64,000 nt of DNA from Ptychodera flava (taxonomy: Eukaryota > Hemichordata > Enteropneusta > Ptychoderidae), in NCBI RefSeq assembly GCF_041260155.1, contig NC_091947.1:29163615-29227614 (forward strand), in the 5' to 3' direction. Positions 32,908-46,534 of this stretch are shown here, in pieces. Both the position numbers and the translations under genes were made by a program. The notes under the pieces were generated by a model, which had not been told where the DNA came from, searched no databases, and saw only the letters and a program-made list of their open reading frames with translations. Every line of letters begins with the position of its first letter. The first letter of the stretch is position 1.

Positions 32908-35781
32908 AGCATACTACCCGTAACCCTTTCAGCATGTCGTCTGAATCCTGTGATTTATGTGTGGAAACTTTAATTGGTGATGGCTTCGAATCATTATTCA
33001 TATCGTATTGATATTATTGCTATTGTTTCTGTTGTTGTTATTATTATTATCATTACCATTTTAAAGTTTCATTATTCAGGTATAAGTCACAGTTTTCTTA
33101 TTGATGCAGAATATTGTTAATCAAGCTCAAGGTACATCAGTTGTTTTTTCTGTCTGTAAATTGATATTGAGCAAAGTAATCGCGACACAGAAGTACCTCG
33201 AGTGGCTTGAGGATGACTTGGAAAGAGATTGTTTTCGGCAGAAACTGAAAGTTGCTCTATAGTCTCAGAGTCGACGGAATTGTACTGTACGAAATTTACT
33301 TGAGCTCTCGAAGAATATTTTACAACCAAAGGTTTCTTCTGTTTGAATTTTCTGATTTATGTGGAATAGTTAATGATTGATGGCTTCCCATCATTATTAA
33401 AATCTTATTGACATTATTGTTGTTATTATTACCATTACAATTTGAAAGTGCTTTTATTCAAGTATATATCACAATTTACTTATGGAGCAGAATATCGTAA
33501 AACAAGCTCAAAGTATTCCAGCTATGTTCTGTCTGTGATATTTGTAGTTTATTGGTGGTGGTCTTGTTGATATTTGTAAGATATTATAATAATATATACA
33601 TATCACCCTGTAGAATAATAACGGCTAAGCAAATTCTTTCAGTTGAAGAAAGGTATGATCAAATTCTTCAAAAAGGACATACAAGTTCCATCAACAAGCA
33701 AATTTTAAATCCATACGATAAACATTTTCCAAGGTATTTTACCAAAAACTTGCCCAAAGACTTGATATGCAGACGTTATCATCATGTAAACAATTCCGAC
33801 TTAACGCAACAGTTAATTGCTAGAAATCTACTAATAAAATATGAAATTCACTTTTCCCATCTCTAGCAATCTAAGAACAAATTTGAAATCTCTCAGTCAA
33901 GCTATTCCAGAGAAGATACTTTGACTTGCTTTTGGAAACCTGGCCCGATATATCTCTATATGAAAATTCCATCGACATTCGCAAGAGAGTAAAACCCTAG
34001 AATCAATCAGCCCCCAGAGAGTTACATACTATTTTAAAGATACTTATGCAATAATTAGGGAAGGGAAAGAAACGGATGTTGAAGATGATGTCGAAGACGA
34101 TGATATGTCCCGCCAAGGTACATGTAGCAGCGGTACGAATGGATTGTTTAGCAGAATGATGCGAGCCATCAGAAGATTATTCAGAAGATGTAGGTATACT
34201 TTTTTGAATTTTAATCATTTATACATTTATGACTTAACAGTCCTTTTGTTAAAATGGACTTCTCGTTTTAACTTTGAAGAGAATTAACTCAGCAATTTTC
34301 AAACAAAAAGAACTATTTAGATGTCACCAACATTCTATCGTTCAGTGTGATCGTGTTGCCATACCAACATGAAATAAATCATATTTCGTTTAATGATGAC
34401 TGAATGATGACTCTCTTCATAGACAGACAAAGGCCGCGTATACTTAGTTAAGAGAATTCTATTGAGAGACAAGATAATTTAGTATGGTCTTACGGTAAAC
34501 AGTTATCCCTTAGCTTGTTAATGCAATGCCATGCATGCAGATGAGTTACGGCGCTGCTCCTTGGAGACCGATACAAGGACAGGTGTGTGTTATTCAGAAG
34601 ATGTCGCATGTGCTACCTCCATTTTCTTTCAGTGGAGACGGGCCAACAGTTGAAAGAAGCTACTCAAAAAACCCAACAAAGTTAAACCCATTTCTAACTC
34701 CTCTTTCATATTTTATTATTGTCCGTCAGAAAACTCAACACAGGGCAAGGTCGGCGGTTTGAAAAAGGCGGGAGTGTGGTTCAAGCATATAGTCTGCGCT
34801 AATTTTGTAAAGAAGCTGGACTTCATATCTGGGCATGCAAGAAGAAGATGCGGCAACGAGGGATTCTATCGGTTGTTTCGATAAAGATGTGTTTGATTTT
34901 GCTTGGAGAGGAGTTATCTGGGCATCTCGCCAAGGCAATTAGTGTTGTTGAATAGACAGAGTAGACGAGAATGTGCAGACATTTTACAAATCGCAGATCA
35001 AGAATGCAGAATTTGTAGAGAAAGAAAAATCGAAAGGACATTTAAAATATACGATTAGTGAATCCACTTTGGAACACAAAGTGGAAAATTGATACGGAGG
35101 CCAAGGATAAAAAGCTGGAGGTTTGTTTCTGGTTCGTGACTTTTGTCAAATATAACGGGGTGATTTAAGTTCTTTCTTCTTCTGTCGACCACTTTGGTAT
35201 GATAATAAGATTCTAGTTACTGACTGAAAAATACGTTTCTGCCTGTGTGTGTATGGCAGAAATTCAGTTTCACACGTAGAGCCTATTTCAGGCCATTCAT
35301 TTCCCTGGTAGGTTATTCTGAATTATGGATTCCGAATGCTGTGGTTATCAGTTTGATAGGAGAACTGTTATAAATTTTTTTGAATACACCCTATCCAGAG
35401 GGAGACATGCCGCGTAGGTCTCGAAGAGATCAGGCCTACAGGACGATGACCAGAAACAAATCTAATGTAATTTTTCAGCTAAATAGGTAAATAATTCATT
35501 ATTCTTATGATTTAACTTTAAATATTCCGGAATTATTTGATATGTAAGTTTGTTGGGCTATTTATGCACTTCATTACCGCTTTGCTTCAATGACTTTTTA
35601 AATTTGTTTTCACTGTTCGTATACTGGTACATCACATCAATATACGATTTCATCGCTGTTTTCAAAATCACCAAACGATGACGTAACAATTTATTGGTTT
35701 GATTAATTTATCAATGTCATCGTTATGTTGTGGTTCTTTTGAATCGTTGAGCTGCAACATAGAGGTGTAAAGTCTTTATCG
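32908..35781. other. third TLR 3' flank and intergenic sequence
   Basis: The part to about 34045 is homologous in patches to 13167-14390. 33182-33282 is a decayed extra copy of the TLR tail. Beyond that, a frame around 34061-34193 encodes an acidic then basic stretch (DVEDDVEDDDMSRQG, then RAIRRLFRRC) followed by GTAGGT. This is a possible exon but has no recognised family. Nothing else was recognised. Confidence 0.45.
33182..33282 (+). pseudogene. degraded TIR-tail copy behind the third TLR
   Basis: The stretch 'gacacagaagtacctcgagtggctt...tcgacggaattg' aligns to the end of the TLR coding region (about 32795-32895), with an in-frame stop and indels. It is equivalent to 13437-13553 behind the intact gene. 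Confidence 0.7.
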
Positions 35782-36944
35782 TTAAAGCCCCAGTATTTGT
35801 AACTTTTACAATTTTTTTCATATTTGTGATTAAAAAGACATCCTCAGTATGTGAAAGTAGACCATAATTAATACTGACTCGCATGGTTTGCATGCCCAGC
35901 CCGCCTCACGATTAACAGTAAAAGGAGTGAAAAATGACTTCTTGTCCGGACCAGAAGTCAGCTTTGTTGACACACGAAACGAAACGTAATCACACCACCG
36001 CGCATGCTCGACCACATCTACGCAAGTTTTACTGTGGCGTCCGTAGAAACTATACGCTCTTCGAAAGGTCTGGTCCATCGAAACTGGAGACTAAGCTAAA
36101 AACGCGCGAAAGTTGGGTGAAATACCGGAAAGATATAAATATGTAAGTGTTTACAGATTGTTCTGACTATAATGAGCCATGTAAACAACGTCTTGAACAG
36201 CTAAACTAACGACGGAGACTGTCGATTGTAAGCTTCATGCAAGGCATTGCACGTTGTGACTGACGGTACGGAGATCAACAAGTTTGCTGAATGAATTGAG
36301 AGAGAAAAACATATATGAATAAAAATTCAACACTTCACCACCGTAATCATTGAACTAGTCGTTTCTTCAGTATGGAGTATAATAAAAATTTCGTTGAAAA
36401 TAAATGACGGGACTGATTCTGCTCCGTCTACTCAAACGAAGTTTTGTGTACGGCCAGGCTAAGCTGCAGGCAACACAGCCTATCAACTTCGCATATCGTT
36501 GCCGTAATTGAAACAGTCAAAAAGGAAAACTATATCTTGAATGCAGTACAAAAGTCTTACTTATTAAATTTAAAAGTATTTCCAAATAATATCGATCGTA
36601 ACGGGTATCTAATCCTCACAAGGACTACAGTAGTACAATTATCGGCTAGCTGCGATGCGATGGAGCTCCAGGCATGGTAGAAGTTCGAACACAAGAGAGA
36701 TCCCGGCCTCACTGCAAAGTCGTCCCCTGCGCACCCGGCCCGACAGCAAACTAACCGCTTGGTTTGATTCTGTTGTTTACATATTTTTGTATAAAATTCA
36801 TGATACATATATCTGACTTTCACAACTGTACAATTTGCTTAGGACTGTGATTTTGGCTGTAGTCTACAGACGATCGGAAGGAGCTAAGGCAAGCCCAAAT
36901 GTTGCATGGACAATGCCCGGGACAATTAGGGGAGAACCATTTGA

Positions 36945-37250
36945 TTTTTTTTTTTGGGGGGGGGGTATGGAGGAAATGGGTATGGGAGCAAATTTTTTTT
37001 TCCTGTCACAGTGACAGCAATTTTTTTTTTCTACTGTCAGAGCTGCATCAATTTTTTTTTTTCAAATGGAGTAGCAATGCAATTTTTTTTCTTTGTCATC
37101 AAGTTTGTGATGCGTTGTATATAAGGGAGCCGTCATTATTTACGCCTGAAACTCAGAAATTTCAGTGACACCCCCCCCCCCCCCGTCAACCATGATGAAT
37201 TTGAGTAACTCCCCTCTCTAACTCTGAATTTTGACTGATCCCCCCCCCCT
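36945..37250. repeat. array of homopolymer-centred degenerate repeats
   Basis: T tracts of 8-11 bases start at 36945, 36993, 37021, 37052 and 37083, then C tracts follow at about 37171-37184 and 37240-37249. The left end of a TTA/GGGA-type element (ataaGGGAGCCGTCATTATTTACG) sits at 37125. This is a relic of the same element type as 38744-39513. Confidence 0.6.
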
Positions 37251-38743
37251 TAGAAAAGTTAAATACAAATACATGTATTTGTAAAATTTACAAAATACAG
37301 CAATTTAACAGTAAAGACCTTTCAAATCCTGATGTACTCTGCTAGACTATCATCAGTTATCTCATGATGGTTCAAAAAAGGTGAACCCATCAAAATGAAA
37401 TTGCAAGTCACAATAAAATAAAGATATAGAAGCTCACGCAGTATCTAACCATATAGTATATTGTTTAATTTGGATGGGTATTATGACAAGGTTTTCACTA
37501 GGATATCTGACCGGGCAGAATTTAAAGTATAGGGAGAGAACACGTGAGAGCTTAGGGGGAAAGTGTCACAGGGCTTTCCCCTATCTTGCATGCAAAGTTT
37601 AAGATATTGATGTGTGCAATGGTGCAGTCTGGTGCGATCTGAGAGGTGTTTTTTAATATTTTTTTTACTTAGTGAAACTGTTAGAACACCCAAAGGGGTA
37701 GAGCACGAGAGGGGGTTTCCCCCTCTCGTATTGGAAATTTTGGGAAATTGATGTGTTTAATGGTGCAATCTGAGAGGAGTTTCAGGTTATTTTGCATTTG
37801 GTAAAACTGTTTGAAAATGACATTGAACACTGCAATATTTTTTACATTTTATGCATGATCAGTGTTTGTGTCACAATATTCAACAACCAAACAATGACAA
37901 TACAATTTGTGAAAAACAGTTCTGTTTGCCAGAGACTTAAGATAAATAAATATACAGGATCGGAAAATTTGTGACCTTCTTGTGTCATTTCCAGCTGCCA
38001 GCTTCTAATGAAAAGCATGAATATGGTATGTTTAACTGTCAAAATGGTCATTGAACTGAGGTAAATGAAAACATGTTTCTGTGATAATAAAGGATGAATT
38101 CACAACAGTTCAGTTTTGTCCTAGATCCTGTGAAAATTTTGAGAAATTGATGTGCGCCACGGTGCAGTGTAGTGCAATCCGATAGGTATTTTAAATTTGT
38201 CTTTTACCAGTAACACTGTTAGAAGAGCCAGGGGGGGGGGAGAGCACGAGAGGGGGTGCCCCCCTCTCGCATTGAAAATTTTGAGAAATGGATGTGTGCA
38301 ATGGTGCAATCTGAGATGTGTTTCAATTTATTTCGCCAAAATAAATTGAGTAACCCGTCCCCTTCTTCCTCTCCACATTTTGAGTAACGCCCCCTGAAGT
38401 TTTCAATGTTTTAGTGACCCTCTCCCTTGTATTTCATTACATTTGTTGTTCCTCAATTTTTCATTGTCAACTTGTACATCTTCCTAATATATTTATATTG
38501 AGAGAATACTATATTGATTTTAACACTAGTTTATTGACTCCTGTCTTGTGTTTGGGTAGAAATTTACCGCTGTATTCAGAATGCCATTTTACCAGTATAA
38601 AAGCTCAGAAACTGATGCACAAGAGCCAAGAGTGTGTAAATTTCTTAGCAGTTGCTCCATTGTTTTTTTCTAAATTGTCGCTGAGATACAGCCGTGCGTA
38701 TACTGGTCCCGATCGTTCTGACTCAGGCGTTCACAGCTGTTTA

Positions 38744-39513
38744 GGGAGCCGTCATTATTTACGACCTGGGGGTCGGAGGAATTACATTAGAAACTCCGAA
38801 ATTTTGAGTCACACCCCAGCCAACCATGATGACTTTGAGTAACCCCTCTCTAACAGAAATTTTGGCTTACCTGAGCCCATGTAACAATATGTAGATATAA
38901 AAGCTCACCTAATAAGCAGTCTCCGACCATATAGTATTGTTAAATTTGGATGGGTAGCATGTCATTATGGTATGGTTAAATGTCCAAATGGTTGTTGAAC
39001 TCAAGTCAATTAAAATTTACATCTCTATGATAATATAAAGGATGGATCTACAACAGTTCAGTTTTGCCCTAGATCTTGTGCACTTATAGTGATATCTGTC
39101 GAGAACATTTCTCCATGACTCGGCCTCTCCTTCCACCTCTGGTAACGACTGCAGAAAACTACTGTGTGACATCATCATCACCACTGTCGATCCTCATCTT
39201 TACTGTCGCTAGTGCCTTTGAGTACATGAACAACGATATAATTCTCATCGTCACTATCTCTCTTCTCATAATAAGTATTGCTAGTAGTAGCAGGTACTTG
39301 TAGTTTTTTGCCTTGCTTCATCTAGTTGATATTTATTTGTTCTGGTAAAGTATTTATTTTGTTTTTATTAATATGTATCAGAGTAAAATATATATTGTCA
39401 ACTCATCATTATGCCATTGAGGACAGAGTAAGACAAAGAAAAAACATTTTGAGCACCCCCTTATAACTTTCAAGTTTTGAATGACCCCCAGGTCGTAAAT
39501 ACTGACAGTTCCC
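38744..39513. mobile_element. TIR element flanked by TTA, PIF/Harbinger-like MITE
   Basis: The left end GGGAGCCGTCATTATTTACG and the reverse complement of the right end GGGAACTGTCAGTATTTACG match over about 29 bp and both continue 'acctggggg'. TTA flanks both (38741-38743 and 39514-39516). Length is 770 bp. It has no transposase; the frame at 39076-39303 is not recognised. Subterminal 'ttttgagtaaccc'-like repeats are present on both sides. Confidence 0.75.
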
Positions 39514-40215
39514 TTACTTGCGGCCAAAGGCCATCGCGTTCACTGCATTCGACAGCCTACCATACATTGCAAAACTATGTTGCTTCGATTTCGCAATCAC
39601 CTTGCCGCTAAAGCATGAATCAGCTGAAATTTATTACTTCAAGTTACTCAATTTTGATAGCTATTTGCCTGCAGAAGTGAGCAAGTGTATATAGTGTCGT
39701 CTTGATTTACATCGGTACCCGGAGTTCTGAGTGACCAACTGCAGGGTGCGCATCGGTGCACTGCCGACTGCAGTTTGAATAATCCGTATATAACGCACAC
39801 GGTACCAGAATAGAATGTCAGCCTCCTCTGCCAAAGTTCTGTATCCTCTGAAACACAGTAGCAGTACGTATTTAAACAGAGAAGAACAAAATAAAACCAT
39901 TCGCAGGTCATTCAGCCGGCGACCGTGGGCGATTACCCAGGCAGTGTGGCGTGGCGTGGCAAGGCCTCAGGAATGTTCTAGGCTCGATGATGTCATCAGT
40001 ATCGGCGTTCTCGGTCACGTGCACAGCCTACAAGTTGTCAACAAACCCGCGCAGCAATCCAACTCCATCGGGCAATATTTAGCGTTTGTATGTCACTACA
40101 GGAGCACAGATTTGGCTTATTTCTTTATTGAACAACATTTCACGATGGATGTAAGAGAATAACATGTAATTTCGAACATAAAAAAAGTCAACAGATACAA
40201 ATACTGGGGCTTTAA

Positions 40216-42003
40216 GAGTCAGGACGGAGTGATATATACAGAACAGTAGCACCACACCATGTTTTTTACTGTTATTTATTTATTTTAAAATTGACACTTA
40301 ATCTATTTAGTAGCTCATTATGTAGTCCTTTCAATGAAAACTCTATAACAACTTTCAACATTATAACTACAATCAGGTATAAAATATTCTCCATGTGAGA
40401 AAATAAGAACAGAGAAAACATGGCAACAGAAAATAGAACTCAATATAAGCTACCAAGGAAACTGGCGATGAAAGATTACAAATGTAAAGAATACGAACAT
40501 TTTCAGAAGATCAAGTAGTTGTAGCGATGTTGTACGAATACAATGGGATAAAATTATGTTGAAGTGTAGTGAGTGCATTATTTTAACAGTCTAGCAGACA
40601 TTAGTGTTAAACACCAAAAGTAAGACCCGATACATTGAGTGGCGCACGATGAGTCTGCACGTTTATTTCAAGCCATTGGAGTCAGTATACAACACACTTT
40701 ATCTGTTTACCTCCCCCCCCCCCCCCCCCGTTCCCTGTAGAAAGGTCCACACTCACCAAAGATAACAATGGGTTTGGACGAAACCATTGTGGTTAAAGCT
40801 CTGAATGGTACTTTTTATATCTGCAGAAGTTGGCATGTCTTCCCCCGGCTTGCACACTATGTTCCCGATTTTCAAAGAAAGGATCTGACTTCCGATCCAC
40901 CTTTGAAACTATGATGAAACTTAAACACATTTCATCAATTGAATTTGACTTCATGCCACTTTCGGCAATTCAAACTGACACGCACAGACACGCTGCTCTC
41001 TTCAAGAAATACTGAAAGCAAATGTTTATGTACAGTAATGTTCCCCTATTCAAATGGAATTTGCCTTTTCTTTAATTCACACATTAAATAAGTCACGGAT
41101 AATACATTTTAATTAGACGGACCAAAGAAGGCTAACTTTCGATCGACTGCGCAGTCGCACTTACATGTATGATCAGATTTAGATAAAACAACAAAATTAC
41201 AATAGAACATTTTTGTCCTACGCTTTCGTTCAGTGCGTATATTATTCGCGATATTTTGACCACAGCACCGATTATTTTCATTTTTATTTTGACATTTCGT
41301 GTCCGTACTTTAAAAGAATCGACTAACTAATTCTGACGTTTTGGCAACATCTTGCCAATAATAGCAGGACCTCAGTGTGACACGGTCTCATCTGCGCAAA
41401 TTGTAAGAGTATTGAAAAAAAAACGAAGAATTTTGCGCGCGGACAATTGTCCACACCAGCTGATTTACAATCCTGGGTTCAACCGATAATCAGTTGCACA
41501 GATCGCCAAAACAGGAAATACAATGAATATTAATTTTTGTATCAAGTGTCATCTATTGACCAATCAGAACTGCGCGCAAACACACTGTCATCGATAGCAC
41601 ATGATTGATTCTGCAGTGTTTTAATGCATATCTAAAGTTGCCACAGCACGCTGTTCACAATTTCTACGCTCAATTTCTACGACATGCAAGGAAAAGGAAA
41701 AATCCATTCCATAAATTAACATTCATAAATAAGGGGCTAATGTAAGGCAGTCTAGTTAGATATGTTGTGGTGATATTTAGCATATTTACTGAAATCAAAA
41801 TATTTTGGCAATTATCATCTAATGTAGAAACTGTACAGCAAACTGCTTTGACAAAGATACTTTGTCGCTCTCCCTGTTATGCTAAACGTTAATCATCATG
41901 TTTGATGTAGGAAATCAATATGAATACACTATGTGCGTGCGTGTAGTTTATGTGTATGTATATGTATAAGTGTTGCCAATGTATGTCGTATGTATGTATG
42001 TGT

Positions 42004-42055
<52 letters not shown>

Positions 42056-44148
42056 AATACTATATATGCACACCACAAACATTAAAAATCCTCTCTGTAT
42101 ACATTTTCCATTTGTTCTATCTCTAAGATAAGTGTGATTGTGTAAATTAATATTTTTACATTTGGCGCCTCGTACGCAACAGCCTTGGACTGAAAAATCC
42201 ATGCACGACTGAATGTTTCTGTTTTCGCCCTACTGTCCGTTTAAAACCAGCCGTAATTACAGAGGGCATACTACCTGACCATTGTCTGCATAAAAAAAGT
42301 TTATGTTTGGCTAAACAGAAACCATGCTGTATGCGGTAGAGATCCCATACTGTGGTGCTGAAGTTGGACAGACTTGAAAAACAAACTAGAAACACTCGTA
42401 CCTATTTATACTGCATGTCAGGAAAGTGGCAATCACTCCTTGGTCATATGGAAAGCAATAACTCAAACTTCATGTTTTGAAATCATTAAGATGTACATTA
42501 CTGATCACAGGACCTTTGTGGGGTTTTTTGACAACCTAGATATTATTACAGCGATATTACTGTCTAAACCAAAAATGCCAAGGTCTAATGTAATACCTCG
42601 ACAAAAAGATACTGTCCGTAACGTTTGAAAAAACTTTGAGGAGCAGCAAAGTCGAGAGATTGTGCCTCAGTCTCGAATGACCAAGCACACAAAGACAGCG
42701 TTAACCACCGCAATCCATAATTATAATACAGTCTGTGTAATACAACGTTGGGATCAGTCTGGCCGAAGACAGCGGACAGTTAGGTAGAACGCGCCTCTGG
42801 GACAGACATTCGGACTCTCAAACTTTTACAATTATCTTCTAATATTCCACTTGTGGGGGTTCATCTTAAAGGTCTCGATGTAAAAAAAACTTTTTACCGG
42901 CTTAGTTTTTCTAAATTCGACGAAATTCAAAGTTTTTTTATTTTTCTCCATAGAGTTAACACAGGGATGGTAGCCATTTTGAATTTCAAATATCGGTAAT
43001 CTTGGATTAATTGTTTCTCTAGTACCTAAATTTGCACGGTGACCTCCGATTTTTATTCTTGATTATGAAAGAGAATGGTTGAAAGATTCCTTTAGGAAGT
43101 TTGAGCAAACTTTAATCTTTCACCTTCGAGACACATACTGCCTTAAATCAATATACTATCGTCATTTGTTTTTTTTCAAGTGAGCGTAGGAAACTTACTC
43201 TGGACTCCGAGGGGAATGCCCACTTAATCATTTGGCAAACTACATATGTTGGCATAAATACGCATTCAATTGACTGAAAACTGAACGCTCAATAAACTTC
43301 GAAAAGAAATGCAAATTCCAAAACTCAGCCTGTTCGAGTTCAAGGTACATTTGTGAGAAGAGGATGACTAAAAGTTGATTCCATTTAATTTCAACGTAAT
43401 GTTGCAGCATGCCTCTATCGAGAGGTATGTGTATACCTATTTTCACATCTGCAACTGACAAAAAAGTTATCCATTGTAAGAACTCTATTTCATGAGATCC
43501 GTCCCTCTTACTTGACATGATTATACTTCAACGACGTGCCGTGAAGTGTAATGGATTATGTGAATTGACCATAATATAGAGATAATTGTGTGAGGTCACA
43601 GGTGAAGAAATGTAGTGAATACACTACCTTCTTCTCTCCTTTCCCCTTTGCCATACATTTTTACAATTTCCCAGAAAATGATAAACAGCGTTTACAGTAA
43701 TATGTTCTCCGCTACAAAAATTCTAAATAAACACAAATAGCCTTCCATACTTCATCTGTTGTAATTGTCTCGAATTTGCTTGATATATGTACGTGACTCA
43801 GTTCAAATATATCCTTAGATCCAAGGGTTCGTTTTGTCTTGCTGTTTCTGGTGCCCACGTTCATTTCCAGCAGCAAATGTTTTAAGTATTCACACACAAG
43901 TAATGGTAAAATAAATATGATTTCAAGGAAGTAGTATCCAGTCTCAGGTATATATGTCATGTACTCATTTCCTTTATTCGACCCTGTCGCAACGACAAAC
44001 TTTTTGGGCTGAAAGATTCTTCCGCGTGCGGACGCTATGACACTCCGCGGTCTCGGACCCTACACTACGCCAGCACACGGCCGAATCTGTCAGTCTACAA
44101 ACTTACAGATCTTAAAAATAGTTGGAACTGTCCGTCCTTTGTTTCGAT
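40216..44148. other. intergenic, no gene recognised
   Basis: AT-rich DNA with a C run (about 40711-40728) and a TA-rich microsatellite (about 42003-42065). Short frames on both strands lack codon bias and domain motifs. The left edge of the methyltransferase gene's 3' UTR is probably within 43900-44148. Confidence 0.5.
42003..42065. repeat. TA microsatellite
   Basis: Nearly pure TA/AT run with a few breaks, preceded by a TG/TA-rich stretch (tgtatgtatgtgtata). Confidence 0.95.
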
Positions 44149-45611
44149 TTATTCTCTGATGATGACGATGTCTTCTTCATCACCGTCAAAAAGTAGCTCC
44201 CCGTCGACGGTGTAGCAGCACTGATCTTTGAAAAACGACATGATTTCACTAAACTGTCTATCTGGTGTATTCTTTCTGGTGTCAAGTATCTGCAGTATGA
44301 AGTCAAGAATCATATTTCCGTCTGAAGACTCCTCTTTGAAGCATTCGTCTACTTTGATGGCAAATTTTCTGGAAAAATACTGGATATTGGTGTCGGGCAT
44401 TTGTCGGTGTAGTATTTGTCGAAGAGTTGCCGATCCGTTGCAGTTCATGGTCGGGTAAGGATAATACTTCGCCATCTCTTCTGCTGCTCTCTCCCAAGCA
44501 CCTGAAATGATTCAAAGTACGATATTAACTCAAACATTCAGTAGAATTTCAACGTAAACTTCTTCGGCCACATCAAATTTGTACATATCTATACGTGATA
44601 TAGTAGACGTGTCAGCCATTCTTTAGTCACGGAACGACAGTGCTTTAATTATACTTTTACGGTGAACTTTTTTGATTTGGCACCTAAATGAAAATCAGCA
44701 AATGGCTCTGATACATTTGCGGAATTTCTTTGTTCCTGAAAAGCACCAAAAAAGTGTGCTTTGTGGTCAATTTGTCAACATAAGACGCCCAGATAACGCA
44801 GCGTTGGATGTTTATGAGGTAGGCATGACGTTAAATCTTGAACCATGATTGCTCCTTCAAGAATTAACGCTAAAATTGAGCTCGTACAACGCCCTCTATG
44901 TTCCCATCGACTGAACGACAATCGTCGTTAGGAGTAGTAGCGAGGTTCTATTTGCAGAAATACAAGTAGTACAAAAGACTTTGTTCGACTTGGACAGTTT
45001 CGTACCAGGCATACTCACCAAAACACAAAGCGTTGAGCAACAGCCCTCCCTTATTGAGAAGTTCGTAAAGACCTAGGAATACTTGACCAGGATCGGGAAA
45101 AAAGTAAGCGCAATGTTGAGCGTGAATGATGTCGAATTTAGACTGCTCCTTTGTCTTTCTCGAATCATCAAGATACTCTTCTATGGTTTTTTGATGAAAG
45201 GTAAACTTAACACCTTCCCAATGGCCCTCGGATTGCTTTGCCATCGATGTGTGTTTGAATTCATTGATTGCACATTTGGAAGGGTCTACGACGACATATT
45301 GAACACAGTTGTTACTAGATAACAGGACATTGATGATTCCAGCGTCTTTGATTCCTGTTGGTTGATAGGCAAAATAAAATTAGCTTAACATAGGTAAGGT
45401 TTGCATCAAATGAAATGAAATGAAATTACAATACACGTACATGTATGTGTATGTGTAAGTGTCTGTCTAGTATTTGTCCGACTATCTGTCTGTCTCTGTC
45501 TATCTGTACATACGTGCGTATGTATGTATGTATGTATGTATGTATGTATGTATGTATGTATGTATGTATGTATGTATGTATGTATGTGTGTGTGTGTGTG
45601 TATGTATGTAG

Positions 45612-45672
<61 letters not shown>

Positions 45673-46528
45673 GTGTATGCAAGCAGCAACTTCAATTATC
45701 GTATTTGAACGAAAGAAGTTGAGAGTTAAAACATACTATCAAGCGTTTCAATGGTAAAATCATCGCAAAGACAGTTCTGGAGATACACTCGAATACAAAT
45801 CGAGGAAACTGCGAACCCGATGCATAGATGTTATACAATATTAATGTGACTGAATGGCTGCCCGTTTAATCTATTGTGATAATTCTGTAATATATAAGAA
45901 GTTATCTAGTTCATCATTTTGTAAAATGCTGAAAAAAAATTAAGAGGGACTTGAGCCTGGTGTTCAGATAGAAGAGATGGTAGTGTTTCTGGTATCCACA
46001 CCAAACCCACTGTACTCTATTTAAGAGATAGCGAAAACATATAGGACATACATACTGACCCTAACGTTTTAAGATTTTGCTCTTTACAGTATATTCGTGA
46101 ATCCTTGTCAATTCAGTTTCGATTCACAAAACAATTGAAAACGATTCACAAACCATATGAAAAGTTTCCCTCATAAGTCGTAGCAGCGGTTTTTTCACCA
46201 GTTTAATTTGAATTTAAGGTTAGCCTCACGCCATGCCCTCATCCAAAGGTGTTTGCCTTACCACACCACATGACAAGGAAAGTATACAAAAAGTATATAA
46301 GAAACATAAATAAACTCATCAGGTAATCGTGCAAGATAGTTGTAACATACCATTGGATGTCCCTATTGCTAGGACACAAAGTTCAGAATCTTTCCTGAAA
46401 TTACTGAAAGTACTGGCTCTGCTTTTCTGTTGTTGGTCATCGAGATCTAGTGCATATTTCATCGTTGTTTTGTATCTTTGAAAATACTCCTCTTCATAAT
46501 ATACCATCAGCTTTCTCTCGTACGCCAT
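44149..46528 (-). CDS. histamine N-methyltransferase-like protein, three coding exons
   Basis: Coding exons on the minus strand: 46528-46351, 45354-45019 and 44501-44149, with GT-AG borders (G|gtatgt, caacag|G, G|gtgagt, tttcag|G) and matching phase 1 at both introns. The 288-residue product has the size of animal histamine N-methyltransferase (292 residues in human). It shows the SAM-binding motif I VLAIGTSNG at about 51-59, the acidic residue VVVDPS after it, FDIIHAQHCAYFFPDP, and LLNKGGLLLNAL. The family transfers a methyl group from SAM to histamine in the cytosol; substrate use here is inferred only. An acceptor (atttcag|gacaaaATG) just before the start suggests a 5' UTR intron. The terminal TAA is at 44149-44151. 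Confidence 0.85.
45519..45672. repeat. TGTA and CTAT microsatellites in the methyltransferase intron
   Basis: (TGTA)n at about 45519-45608 with a TG run, followed by (CTAT)n at about 45614-45672. Both lie in the intron between coding exons 1 and 2. The cysteine/tyrosine-rich frames across it are artefacts. Confidence 0.97.
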
Positions 46529-46534
46529 TTTGTC

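Larger units (their letters stand above)
35786..40211. mobile_element. 4.4 kb element with short TIRs and TTAA flanks
   Basis: The left AGCCCCAGTATTTGTA and its exact complement at the right (40196-40211) are flanked by TTAA at 35782-35785 and 40212-40215. TTAA targets are typical of piggyBac and Kolobok elements. No transposase frame is visible. It encloses G/T-tract sequence (36930-37170) and the smaller TTA-flanked element (38744-39513). A 115-residue frame at 39815-40162 has no recognised domain and is not annotated as a gene. Confidence 0.6.

Noticed and set aside
33552-33866. 104-residue frame behind TLR copy 3
   Set aside because: Its counterpart near 13840-14160 is broken by stops and indels.
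39815-40162. 115-residue plus-strand frame as a gene or transposase
   Set aside because: No domain or catalytic pattern is visible, and it lies inside a non-coding TTAA-flanked element.
45445-45757. Cys/Tyr/Val-rich and Ser/Ile/Tyr-rich frames
   Set aside because: They are translations of TGTA and CTAT microsatellites.
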